A stretch of DNA of 64,000 nt from Anaerostipes hominis (ex Lee et al. 2021). Its GTDB lineage: Bacteria; Bacillota; Clostridia; Lachnospirales; Lachnospiraceae. Numbering within the stretch: the first letter of the stretch is position 1; each line of letters begins with the position of its first letter. Both the position numbers and the translations under genes were made by a program. The notes beneath the pieces were generated by a model. The model saw nothing but the letters and a program-made list of their open reading frames with translations. It was not told the DNA's origin and made no database searches. Positions 1 to 7,561 of this stretch are shown here, in pieces. The DNA lies in the NCBI RefSeq assembly GCF_002270485.1, contig NZ_NQOG01000008.1:1-64000 (forward strand). The letters run 5' to 3'.

Positions 1-90
1 AGGGCAATCTCAAAAGAAAAGCTGAAACAGGCAGGGCTTGTGAGTTGCTACGATTATTACATGGAACGTCATGCTTTGAAGTTATGTTGA
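1..90 (+). CDS. Group II intron reverse transcriptase/maturase, C-terminal end
   Basis: The open frame from base 1 to the TGA at 88-90 encodes 29 residues ending in LVSCYDYYMERHALKLC. This looks like the C-terminus of a bacterial group II intron-encoded reverse transcriptase/maturase, the HNH-proximal tail. The call is backed by the intron's catalytic RNA hairpins, which follow immediately. The rest of the protein lies outside the window to the left. The family reverse-transcribes and splices its host intron RNA. Function is known from the family; only the tail is seen here. Confidence 0.6.
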   Translation, partial: RAISKEKLKQAGLVSCYDYYMERHALKLC

Positions 91-155
91 ACCGCCGTAT
101 GCCGAACGGCATGTACGGTGGTGTGAGAGGGGAGATTTAATCTCCCCTACTCGAT
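91..155 (+). ncRNA. Group II intron 3' end (domains V and VI)
   Basis: Just after the maturase stop lies a hairpin (91-122) with arms ACCGCCGTA / TACGGTGGT around a TGCC-GAAC-GGCA cap. This is the shape of catalytic domain V. A second hairpin (129-147), GGGGAGA-TTTAA-TCTCCCC, is placed like domain VI with unpaired A residues for lariat formation. The exact 3' splice site cannot be fixed by eye but should be near 148-157. The intron sat just upstream of the conjugative-element surface protein gene. Confidence 0.6.
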
Positions 156-216
156 TGTATGGCGTTCAGAAATGAGCGTCTATTTTTTTACCCAAATGAA
201 AGGAGAACTAAAAATT

Positions 217-697
217 ATGAAAAAGATATTGAAACGATTATGTACGGGCTTCTTAGCTCTTGCAACTGTCGTTACCACTTTGCCGAGTACACCCGTTCAT
301 GCGTCGGAAAAGCAATACTGGACGGAGTCTGCCGAGCGTGTTGATATCGTAGAGCGTGTCAATAATGACGGCTCTATTACAGAAACCTTTAACGAGGGAC
401 ACATGAAAGTCGAGGACGAGGACGCTTATTGTATCGACATCAACAGGCTTTCAAAAACGGTTATAAAATACGTTCTAATGCAAGCGACCGCATGAGTGCT
501 GACCAGATTGCCGACGTTGCGTTATCCATTGAATATGTAAAACAGTATGCAAAAAACCACACAGGGCTTAGTAGCAAGCACGCCTACCTTTTAAGACAGT
601 TAGTTGTCTGGCAGAGATTAAGTGTTCATTTAGGCTGGAATTGTGATAATGTGCGAGCTTCTTATGATGAAATGCTGTTGACTTCCTGCTTGCAATA
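217..697 (+). pseudogene. Tn916/Tn1549-type element surface protein, frameshifted and truncated
   Basis: A strong ribosome binding site (AGGAGA at 201) precedes an ATG at 217. The first residues form a signal peptide (MKKILKRLCTGFLALATVV) followed by a mature region with EKQYWTESAERVDIVE. At about 443 a one-base loss moves the reading into another frame, where the same family continues (FKNGYKIRSNASDRMSADQIADVALS to HLGWNCDNVRASYDE). The frame then ends at TAA 695-697 in unrelated sequence. This resembles the Cna/thioester-type surface protein carried by Tn916/Tn1549-like conjugative elements, from memory of that family. Only about 150 of several hundred residues remain, so it is a dead remnant marking a lost element. 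Confidence 0.65.
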
Positions 698-731
698 AGA
701 TATAATATGACTATAAAATCAAATTAGTCAT
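678..731 (+). promoter_or_regulatory. Promoter plus 25-bp dyad operator before the hydrolase gene
   Basis: TTGACT (678-683), a 17-base spacer and TATAAT (701-706) form a near-consensus sigma-A promoter. Directly after the -10 box, positions 707-731 hold an inverted repeat with arms ATGACTA and TAGTCAT separated by 11 bases. Dyads of the same length occur before the TetR gene (1643-1667) and the ABC gene (2322-2346). The site is therefore proposed as the operator of the neighbouring TetR-family protein. Confidence 0.6.
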
Positions 732-747
732 AATGGAGGTATGAGGT

Positions 748-1605
748 ATGTATAAAGAAGTTAGCATATCTTCAAATAATGTTCCGATAACCCTTTCTAT
801 CTGGTATACAGAAAGAGGTAGTCCTACCATTGTTTTTTTGCCGGGTACTATGTCGCACCCTCTCATGTATGAGAATTTTCTATGTGGACTGGGTGCAAGA
901 GGATTTAATATAATAGGTGTTCATTATCTTTCACACGGGAAAAGCCCTAAAATCAAACAAAATTATACAATGGAAGATTTGCTGTATAATGTATATGACG
1001 CAACAACTTACGGAATAGAAAATTTCGGAGCTAACATAGCCGTCATGGGTTCCAGTCAAGGCGGGATTTTAGCAGCAATGGCGGCGGGTAGGGATACAAG
1101 ATTAAAAGCCGTTTTTCCACATAATATCATGCTGACTACACTAAAAGAAACTATGAGCTTAACAAAGTATCCTGCATGGACACACCGTTTTATGGGGCTG
1201 ATACAGTGGGGCTTTCGTGTGGGCGGAAAGTTGTTGCCTAACTACAAGGTTCCGGGAGACGCTTATTTAGACTATGACAAAGTATTTTATAGCGAACAGG
1301 CAAAACAAGATTGCTTAAACGACCCTATGCTTTTACCATATTATCCTTTAAGATTTGTCGCCAGTTTATTTAATGCTGACTTATCGTGCTTGGAGAACGG
1401 CTCAATACAATGTCCAGTTATTTTAATTACAGCCAAAGGCGACCCGCTTTTTAGCTTTGATTATACCAACAAAGTATTTGATTTAATCCATGCGCCGCAA
1501 AAGGAATTACTTACTTTAGAACTTAATCGTCACATGATTTTTAATGAGGATACGGACACGACGATAAACGCATTGGAACCTACATTGCATAAATATCTAG
1601 GATAG
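748..1605 (+). CDS. Alpha/beta hydrolase, first gene of the TetR-ABC cassette
   Basis: A 285-residue alpha/beta hydrolase. The nucleophile elbow GSSQGG (about residue 102) supplies the catalytic serine. The HG-like loop is in VFLPGTMSHP, and the histidine is likely in ELNRHMIF near the C-terminus, with an upstream Asp in TAKGDPLF. There is no signal peptide, so it is cytosolic. It starts at ATG 748 after GGAGGT. Substrate is unknown. It is the first gene of a cassette with a TetR regulator and an ABC exporter, so detoxification of a small molecule or ester is a reasonable inference. Low GC and AT-rich codons match the acquired block, unlike the genes to the right. Confidence 0.8.
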   Translation: MYKEVSISSNNVPITLSIWYTERGSPTIVFLPGTMSHPLMYENFLCGLGARGFNIIGVHYLSHGKSPKIKQNYTMEDLLYNVYDATTYGIENFGANIAVMGSSQGGILAAMAAGRDTRLKAVFPHNIMLTTLKETMSLTKYPAWTHRFMGLIQWGFRVGGKLLPNYKVPGDAYLDYDKVFYSEQAKQDCLNDPMLLPYYPLRFVASLFNADLSCLENGSIQCPVILITAKGDPLFSFDYTNKVFDLIHAPQKELLTLELNRHMIFNEDTDTTINALEPTLHKYLG

Positions 1606-1609
1606 CATA

Positions 1610-1667
1610 TTGATAATATGAGCAGCAAATGCTATACTTTTCATGATGATACTAATGATTTAGTCAT
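1610..1667 (+). promoter_or_regulatory. Promoter and 25-bp dyad operator before tetR
   Basis: TTGATA (1610-1615), a 17-base spacer and TATACT (1633-1638) make a good promoter inside the gap between hydrolase and regulator. Positions 1643-1667 begin ATGA and end TAGTCAT, the same 25-base frame as the dyads at 707-731 and 2322-2346, though the left arm is less perfect here. This points to autoregulation by the TetR protein. Confidence 0.5.
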
Positions 1668-1683
1668 AAGGAGGTTATGAGAA

Positions 1684-2265
1684 TTGCCACGATTTACAGA
1701 ACAAGAGAAAGAGATCATTAGCAGTAAACTTTTGATAGAAGGAGAAAAGCTGTTTGCATTACACGGTTTGAAAAAAGTAACGGTTGATGATTTAGTAGCC
1801 GCTGTAAACATATCAAAGGGGTCTTTCTATTCTTTTTATCCCAGTAAAGAACACCTATATGTTGAAATCAATTTTCGCTTACAAAAAGAGTTATTTACAA
1901 GTATAGAAACAACCATTAAAAAGAAAAAGTATAAGAACCATAGAGATTTAGCAAAGGACGTTATTATGCTAAGTTTAACGGGGGTGATTACTTCGCCTAT
2001 TCTTTCACAGATTGATTTATCTTTAATGGACTATCTGCAAAGAAAAATATCGTCAGATATTTTTGAAAATCATATGTACAGTGATATTCGTATATTGGAG
2101 ATACTGGAAGATTTAGGGGTTATATTTTTGGTTCCGCATACAGTTATCATAAAATCTCTGTATTCTGTTTTATCCTGTTTGGAACAATTCAAAGAGGACG
2201 AAGAACTGAATATGATACAAAATCTTTTAGTGAATGGTATTATTCAGCAAGTAGTAGCAGAGTAA
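1684..2265 (+). CDS. TetR/AcrR family transcriptional regulator
   Basis: A 193-residue TetR/AcrR repressor. The N-terminal helix-turn-helix is clear: ALHGLKKVTVDDLVAAVNISKGSFYSFYPSKEHLY (about residues 25-58). The C-terminal two-thirds is the variable ligand-binding, dimerising part. The start is TTG at 1684, set by AAGGAGG at 1669; the ATG at 1678 is out of frame. It lies between a hydrolase gene and an ABC exporter operon. All three transcription starts carry a 25-base ATGA...TCAT dyad, so it probably represses all three and itself until a toxic ligand binds. The ligand is unknown. Confidence 0.85.
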   Translation: MPRFTEQEKEIISSKLLIEGEKLFALHGLKKVTVDDLVAAVNISKGSFYSFYPSKEHLYVEINFRLQKELFTSIETTIKKKKYKNHRDLAKDVIMLSLTGVITSPILSQIDLSLMDYLQRKISSDIFENHMYSDIRILEILEDLGVIFLVPHTVIIKSLYSVLSCLEQFKEDEELNMIQNLLVNGIIQQVVAE

Positions 2266-2266
2266 C

Positions 2267-2314
2267 AATTTTGTTTGGTTATTTGACAGGCAGGTAGCCA
2301 AACAAATTTTTTAC
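2267..2314 (+). terminator. Rho-independent terminator after tetR
   Basis: Arms AATTTTGTTTGG (2267-2278) and CCAAACAAATTT (2298-2309) pair across a 19-base loop, followed by a T-run. The hairpin starts just past the tetR stop, so it separates the regulator from the exporter operon. Confidence 0.55.
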
Positions 2315-2321
2315 AGTATAT

Positions 2322-2346
2322 ATGACTATATATCTGTAAACGTCAT
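2322..2346 (+). promoter_or_regulatory. 25-bp dyad operator before the ABC exporter operon
   Basis: The 25-base element starts ATGACTA (2322-2328) and ends CGTCAT (2341-2346), matching in length and ends the dyads at 707-731 and 1643-1667. It sits 20-50 bases upstream of the ATPase ribosome binding site. A convincing -35/-10 pair could not be assigned around it. Confidence 0.5.
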
Positions 2347-2368
2347 AAAGTTAAAGGAGGAAAGAATA

Positions 2369-3214
2369 ATGATTGATGTAAAAAAACTGTATTTTAGCTA
2401 TACTGACAAACCGTTTGTTGAGAATGTAAGTTTCCATGTTGGGAGGGGAGAAATTTTCGGCTTTTTAGGACCCTCTGGAGCCGGAAAGTCAACCATACAA
2501 AAAGTATTGACTGGGCTTAACACAAAATATAAAGGCAGTGTAAAAGTTTCAGGTATTGAAATAAAGGAACGCACAAATCGGTTTTATGAAAATATTGGAG
2601 TAGACTTTGAATTTTCAACCTGCTATGAGAAATTCACAGCACGACAAAATCTCGCCTATTTTGCTTCTCTATATGAAAAGCAACCTCGGTCTATTGATGA
2701 ATTATTGCATATGGTAGGCTTGGAAAATGACGGGGACAAAAAAGTTGCTGACTTTTCCAAAGGTATGCGTTCTCGCTTGAATTTCATTAAAGCGTTAGTC
2801 CATGACCCTGATATATTATTCCTTGATGAACCTACAAGCGGTCTTGACCCTACAAATAATCGTTTAATGAAAGACATTATTCTTGCGGAAAAGAAACGCG
2901 GAAAAACGATTATCATTACTACTCACAATATGTTTGACGCAACAGAGCTATGTGACCAAGTAGCCTTTATCGTTGCCGGAAAAGTCAGTGCATTGGATAG
3001 CCCGCATAATTTGATTATGTCAAGGGGAGCTGCCAAAATACAATATACCTACTATGATAAAGGCGAGAAAACCGGAGAATGTCTGCTTGATAGAACCACA
3101 GAAGATAAGTTGTTAAAAAGTTTAATTTCCGAAAACCGTTTGCTTTCTATTCATAGTAGTGAGCCTACATTAAATGATATTTTTGTTGATATTACAGGGA
3201 GGACACTTCAATGA
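2369..3214 (+). CDS. ABC transporter ATP-binding protein (drug-exporter type)
   Basis: A 281-residue ABC ATPase. It has Walker A GPSGAGKST (about residue 36), a signature variant FSKGMRSR in place of LSGGQ, Walker B ILFLDEPTSGLD and the H-loop TTHNMFDA. The length and short C-terminal tail fit the DrrA/YhaQ-like subfamily that pairs with two separate ABC-2 permeases. The start at 2369 follows AAAGGAGG. The stop overlaps the first permease start by four bases, so the three transporter genes are translationally coupled. It energises export of an unidentified compound, probably linked to the cassette's hydrolase and TetR regulator. Confidence 0.88.
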   Translation: MIDVKKLYFSYTDKPFVENVSFHVGRGEIFGFLGPSGAGKSTIQKVLTGLNTKYKGSVKVSGIEIKERTNRFYENIGVDFEFSTCYEKFTARQNLAYFASLYEKQPRSIDELLHMVGLENDGDKKVADFSKGMRSRLNFIKALVHDPDILFLDEPTSGLDPTNNRLMKDIILAEKKRGKTIIITTHNMFDATELCDQVAFIVAGKVSALDSPHNLIMSRGAAKIQYTYYDKGEKTGECLLDRTTEDKLLKSLISENRLLSIHSSEPTLNDIFVDITGRTLQ

Positions 3215-3894
3215 GATTGGGACGTTTAATTTGTAGTGATATACATTTCCAATGGAAATATGGTTTCTATTTTATCTACTTTATATTAACAGTTTTATAT
3301 GTGTGTGGGATTGCCTCTTTGCCGGGACATTGGAAAACGGATATTGCTTCTATCATGATATACTCTGACCCGGCAGCAATGGGATTGTTTTTTATGGGAG
3401 CGATTGTCCTTTTGGAAAAAAGTCAAAAGGTATTAAATGCTATTGTAGTGTCTCCCGTAAAAATGTCCGAATATATACTTTCAAAAACAGTTGCGCTGAT
3501 TGCCATATCTACGGTAATTGCAATGATATTAGGATTAGTTTCCGGTAGCAATCAGTTACTTAGTATCGCAGTTGGTACGGCTTTGACATCAGCAATCTTT
3601 ACTATGCTTGGAATTATTGCGGCTACAAAAATTTCAAACTTGAACCAATTTCTCATTGTGATTATGCCGATAGAAATTGTTTGCTTTGTTCCACCTATCG
3701 TTGGTCTGTTTGTAAAGTTACCAGATATATTCCGCTTTTTTCCGTTCACAGCTTGCATGAACCTTATAACTGGAAAAAGCATTTTACTATCGTTTGATAT
3801 GGTACTTGTAATTGCTACGTTGATTATCCTCTACATAGTTGCGCGACATACAGTTAAGCATATGTGGAAAAGTTTAGGAGGTGTAAAGCTATGA
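3211..3894 (+). CDS. ABC-2 type permease, first subunit
   Basis: A 227-residue membrane protein with about six hydrophobic segments (for example FYFIYFILTVLYVCGIASL and MVLVIATLIILYIVA). It has no ATPase motifs. Its ATG overlaps the ATPase stop (ATGA at 3211) and its own stop overlaps the next permease start, the typical arrangement of ATPase plus two half-permeases. It resembles fluoroquinolone- or antibiotic-type ABC-2 permeases found in the same cassette on conjugative elements. It should form the transmembrane channel together with the next protein. The substrate is unknown. Confidence 0.78.
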   Translation: MRLGRLICSDIHFQWKYGFYFIYFILTVLYVCGIASLPGHWKTDIASIMIYSDPAAMGLFFMGAIVLLEKSQKVLNAIVVSPVKMSEYILSKTVALIAISTVIAMILGLVSGSNQLLSIAVGTALTSAIFTMLGIIAATKISNLNQFLIVIMPIEIVCFVPPIVGLFVKLPDIFRFFPFTACMNLITGKSILLSFDMVLVIATLIILYIVARHTVKHMWKSLGGVKL

Positions 3895-4589
3895 AAAGGA
3901 TATTATCCAGTACCATACAGGTATTTAGACAAATCAAGAGCGACCCTATGATGTTTGCAGCTTGTTTTACGCCTTTTGTCATGGGAGCTTTGATTAAATT
4001 CGGTATTCCCTTTCTTGAAAGAATAACAGATTTTTCTTTGCAAGCATACTATCCGATTTTTGATTTACTACTTTCTATCATGGCTCCTGTATTACTCTGC
4101 TTTGCATTTGCAATGATTACATTAGAGGAAATCGACGATAAAGTGTCACGGTACTTTTCGATTACCCCTCTTGGTAAGTCGGGGTATCTCTTTACAAGGT
4201 TGGGAGTACCCTCAATTATTTCGGCAATCATCGCTTTTATTGTACTGTTGCTTTTTTCATTAGAAAAGTTGTCCATTGGAATGACAATATGTTTGGCGCT
4301 TCTCGGCTCAGTACAGGCAATTATTGTTTCACTTATGATTATTACATTATCAAGCAATAAATTAGAGGGTATGGCAGTTACAAAACTAGCTGCACTTACA
4401 TTACTCGGAATACCAGCCCCCTTTTTTATTGATAGTTACTACCAGTTCGCGGTTGGCTTCCTTCCATCATTTTGGGTAGCGAAAGCCATGCAGAATGAAG
4501 CGGTTCTTTATTTCTCCATAGGATTGGTGGTAGCTTTAGTCTGGTACTACTTCCTTACAAAACGTCTGTTTCGGAAGCTGGCAGGATAA
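3891..4589 (+). CDS. ABC-2 type permease, second subunit
   Basis: A 232-residue membrane protein starting at ATG 3891, which overlaps the stop of the first permease (ATGA). Hydrophobic stretches include PIFDLLLSIMAPVLLCFAFAMI, IISAIIAFIVLLLFSL and FSIGLVVALVWYYFL, giving about six membrane passes. It has no motif of its own; the assignment rests on topology and on position as the last of three overlapping transporter genes. It probably pairs with the preceding permease to form one exporter. Confidence 0.78.
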   Translation: MKRILSSTIQVFRQIKSDPMMFAACFTPFVMGALIKFGIPFLERITDFSLQAYYPIFDLLLSIMAPVLLCFAFAMITLEEIDDKVSRYFSITPLGKSGYLFTRLGVPSIISAIIAFIVLLLFSLEKLSIGMTICLALLGSVQAIIVSLMIITLSSNKLEGMAVTKLAALTLLGIPAPFFIDSYYQFAVGFLPSFWVAKAMQNEAVLYFSIGLVVALVWYYFLTKRLFRKLAG

Positions 4590-4600
4590 GGAGTCATATT

Positions 4601-5134
4601 ATGGAAAAAGGTAGACTTCTGCAAAACAAAAATATAAATAAGGCTATTCAGGTTTCCAAAATCACACTAATCATCAACCTGAGTTTATCGCTACTTAAAT
4701 TTGCTGCCGGATATATAGGAAAGTCAAGTGCCATGCTGTCGGACGCTGTACACTCGGCTTTTGATGTATTAAGCACAATCGTTGTGATGGTTGGAATTAA
4801 AATATCAGAAAAACAGCCTGATAGAGAACATCCTTATGGGCATGAACGTATGGAATGTGTGGCTTCCATTATTCTTTCTGTCGCATTGGCTATAACAGGT
4901 GCTGGAATTGGATATTCAGGTATCAAGAAAATCTTTTCAGAACAGTACAATACGCTTTCTGCTGCTAGTGGAATCGCACTTACGGCGGCAGTCTTATCCA
5001 TTGTTATAAAAGAGTGGATGTACTGGTTTACAAGGATTGCTGAGGGAGTCCATCAAACGATTGAAAACAACTTTCCACAATGTAAACATTGTATGGTACA
5101 TGTTAATACGAATGAACTTCTCTATTCTGCATAG
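4601..5134 (+). pseudogene. Cation diffusion facilitator with in-frame internal deletion
   Basis: The start (ATG 4601, RBS AAGGAG) and first ~145 residues match a cation diffusion facilitator: SDAVHSAFDVLST carries the first metal-site aspartates, and YGHERMECVA is typical. At KEWMYWFTRIAEGVHQTIENNF the protein jumps to the end of the cytoplasmic domain (CKHCMVHVN). Compare the complete paralogue at 26,186-27,103 in this window: about 125 residues are missing, including the membrane helices with the second metal motif HHRSDALSS. The reading frame stays open, giving 177 residues instead of about 300. It cannot form the normal transport site, so it is most likely inactive, although a small membrane protein could still be made. 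Confidence 0.75.
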
Positions 5135-5185
5135 GACAGGGAAGATGATTTAAGGCTATTGAAAGGGAAAGGAGGGAAGTAGGTT

Positions 5186-5326
5186 ATGGAACAATACTGG
5201 TGGATTATCATTGTTGTGGTTTTGATTGTCGTTGGTTTACTTAAAATTGTAATTATGAAGAAGTATAACCAAAGGAGAAATTCTAACAATCGTTCAAAAG
5301 ATAGCGAGGACGACAAGATGTATTAA
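5186..5326 (+). CDS. Small single-pass membrane protein (46 aa)
   Basis: ATG 5186 follows a strong GGAGGGAAG ribosome site and encodes 46 residues. MEQYWWIIIVVVLIVVGLL is one membrane helix, followed by a basic, then acidic hydrophilic tail (KKYNQRRN...KDSEDDKMY) that should face the cytoplasm. It lies 50 bases after the deleted CDF gene and shares the AT-rich composition of the cassette. It is not recognised as a named family. Function is unknown; a small transporter-associated peptide is one possibility, but only the topology is seen. Confidence 0.55.
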   Translation: MEQYWWIIIVVVLIVVGLLKIVIMKKYNQRRNSNNRSKDSEDDKMY

Positions 5327-5592
5327 GGTTTATTGAAATCTGTTATGTTGTAGAATGATGTTTTTAGATACTAGAAAGTGCTTTAAGGGGGCTAACGTTA
5401 TGGAAAGCTTTGAGTACAATTCTATACAATCAAATACAATTTAATAAATCTTTACAAAAAATTGAATGCAATACGGCTTTAAAGGCTCGTACAAACCATA
5501 TGTTTTGTGCGGGCTTTTTTAGTGCAAATAATTTTTCAAATTTTTTCGGTTTCAACTTAGCAAATCACACCTGCAATTCCCTATATGGTGCG
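5327..5592 (+). other. Non-coding stretch of the acquired block
   Basis: No supported gene. It contains one strong terminator (5,481-5,520) with AT-rich flanks and ends where the broken sigma-factor reading begins. Short open frames here have no convincing ribosome sites. Confidence 0.5.
5481..5520 (+). terminator. Rho-independent terminator
   Basis: AAAGGCTCGTACAAA pairs with TTTTGTGCGGGCTTT (two G-U pairs) around CCATATG, followed by a T-run at 5,515-5,520. It closes transcription of the exporter/CDF cassette or belongs to the lost conjugative element. Confidence 0.7.
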
Positions 5593-5780
5593 GAAAGAGG
5601 GACAAACACTTTTCACGTCATAACGGAAAGGCGGTAATGATATTCGTATTTGTGATGATGAATTGGCACAAGCCTTGAAAAAGCTGTCCGAACGTAACTG
5701 TGAAAATTTATTGATGTACTATTTCTTGGAAATGAGTGACACCGAGATTGCAAAAAGACAGAATATTTCCAGAAGTGGAG
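5593..5780 (+). pseudogene. Conjugative-element sigma-70-like factor, broken at both ends
   Basis: The frame DIRICDDELAQALKKLSERNCENLLMYYFLEMSDTEIAKRQNISRSG (5,639-5,777) is sigma region 4 of the small sigma factors carried by Tn916/Tn1549-like elements: the helix-turn-helix TEIAKRQNISRSG is clear. Upstream, the matching KHFSRHNGKA segment is in another frame, so at least one base has been gained or lost near 5,635. After ISRSG the normal C-terminus is replaced by unrelated sequence, which marks the right edge of the acquired block. The next 185 bases hold no supported gene. Confidence 0.6.
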
Positions 5781-5965
5781 GAACGAAAAGCCGGGCAGAA
5801 TCTATTGATTTCCATCCTTTTTACGGGGGTAAAGGCGCTTGTCATCTGGCTGGCTGCAATTTAAGATCTCGCCCATTTGTTTTTGCGTGAGATCACGATC
5901 TTCTCTTAGATTTCGGATTCTACTATACATTTTCTTCACAAACTTATTTTGAGGAAGGTTCGAAC

Positions 5966-6474
5966 ATGCTAAAAAAAACGAGATAATAGAAATAGGTATT
6001 TATCAATTTGGAATCATTTCCAAAACAGAAATTATTTTTGATCAAGAAATCAGAAAAATATGTGAGGATAATGTCTGCCGCCTGTACGGGAAGTCCTGGG
6101 CTTGTCCTCCGGCTGTGGGTACAGTTGATGACTGACGCCAATATGCAAGAGCACTGGTATTTAATGCCGTTTATCCTTTGGACAATTCCTTCGATTATGA
6201 AGGAATGATAAGAGGACACAGTGGGTTCAAGGATCTGTGCAGTCGATTATATACAGTGATAAAACCACAGTTGCATTTTTTTCTCATATTATCAAACGAA
6301 GGATGTAAACGGTGTAAAAACTGTACTTATCCTTCAGTAAAATGCAGAAATTCAGAAATGTTATCTCCTTCTTTAGAAGGTTTTGGGAGCAATGTTGCCA
6401 AGCTGGAAGAAACTGCAAACCTAAAGTATATGAATGAAAATATCGTCACATATTTCGGAATGTTGCTGTATTAA
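5966..6474 (+). pseudogene. DUF2284 metal-binding protein, two lesions
   Basis: From 5,989 the frame reads EIGIYQFGIISKTEIIFDQ, then CEDNVCRLYGKSWACPP, with cysteines typical of DUF2284 (predicted metal-binding) proteins, and ends at TAA 6,474. A TGA at 6,133 interrupts GTVDD-RQYARAL where a cysteine codon TGC/TGT is expected. The start is also lost: ATG 5,966 behind GAGGAAGG runs into an A8 tract, and one extra A would restore MLKKNEIIEIG. Two small lesions suggest recent inactivation. The family's biochemical role is not established. Confidence 0.65.
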
Positions 6475-6585
6475 CCATCATAGAAAGTGAGGAATATCAT
6501 GAAAAAAGATGTAATAGGCATTATCTGACATTAATAAAGCATATAAACACCGTAATACCACATCAGAATACTAGTTCTTTTAATA

Positions 6586-7476
6586 TTAACTTTTATCGTT
6601 CGCCAAACTGCCAGGTCGATTATATTTTCTGTATTCAGTGGGAGACAGAGAAAATTCCTTTTTAAAAAGTTTTGAAAAAGCCAGCTGATCTTCGAAACCA
6701 AGGGAACCGGCGATCACAGAAACAGGAAGTCCTGTCGTCATCAACAGACGGCAGGCTTTTTTTAACTTTAATTTTAGAAGATAGTGTTTTGGAGAGTATC
6801 CAAATTTCTCAGAAAAAATTCTGCTTAGATAATTTGGATGGACTCCGAAAGATTTTGCCAGATCTTTTATCACTATTTTTTCTGAATAATTGGTATCTAA
6901 ATAAAACTTTACTTCATCTGCAACGGATACTTTTCCCCAGCTTCGCTCGTTAAAAGAAACATCTTCAAAGAGCATGCCGATAATATTAAGGAGCAGACTA
7001 TTTGCCTTAAAATATTGGCTTGTCGTATTCCCCTGCAGACCTAGAATCTGAGAAATGACTTCTTCGTATTTTTCGGTATCAAGCTGATGGATGATATAAA
7101 TATCTTCGGAGGAGGTCATAAGCTGGTATGTGTAAGTTTGCGAACTGATTCCGAGGTAGCCGATCCAAGCATAACTCCATGGATCGTCTGTTGAAGCTTC
7201 ATAATAGGAAACTTTACCCGCAGGAATGATAAAAGCATCTCCAGTGGAAAGGTGGAATATGTGCTCATTGATATGAAGTTTTCCCTTACCTTTTAACACG
7301 AAATGAATTAAATCGTAGGAACGGTACTTCGGTCCATAGTGGTATCCTGGTAAACAGTCTTCGTAACCAGCACTGTAAAAGGAAAGATCGGAATTTGATT
7401 TGTAAATTAAGGAGTGTTGAGTTTCTTTATATTCTTTCATGGTTTTATTATAAACAAAAAGGTTAGGTTTTTCCAT
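6586..7476 (-). CDS. AraC family regulator, divergent from the sucrose/galactoside operon
   Basis: A 296-residue AraC/XylS regulator. The N-terminal cupin (about residues 30-115: GYHYGPKYRSYDLIHFVLKG, HIFHLSTGDAFIIPAG) binds the inducer. The C-terminal pair of helix-turn-helices includes IKDLAKSFGVHPNYLSRIFSEKFG and VSVIAGSLGFEDQLAFSKLFKKEF. Two starts are possible, 7,476 and 7,440 (MKEYKETQ), and neither has a good ribosome site. It is transcribed away from the GH32-PTS-GH36 operon across an 85-base gap, so it is most likely that operon's sugar-responsive activator. Confidence 0.85.
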   Translation of the reverse strand: MEKPNLFVYNKTMKEYKETQHSLIYKSNSDLSFYSAGYEDCLPGYHYGPKYRSYDLIHFVLKGKGKLHINEHIFHLSTGDAFIIPAGKVSYYEASTDDPWSYAWIGYLGISSQTYTYQLMTSSEDIYIIHQLDTEKYEEVISQILGLQGNTTSQYFKANSLLLNIIGMLFEDVSFNERSWGKVSVADEVKFYLDTNYSEKIVIKDLAKSFGVHPNYLSRIFSEKFGYSPKHYLLKLKLKKACRLLMTTGLPVSVIAGSLGFEDQLAFSKLFKKEFSLSPTEYRKYNRPGSLANDKS

Positions 7477-7561
7477 ATTTTTTTATGTAATTTCTATATA
7501 AAATGAATTCTGTTTATTTTATTATGATTGTAGAAAAAAGGAGAAAGGAGAGTAATACAAA

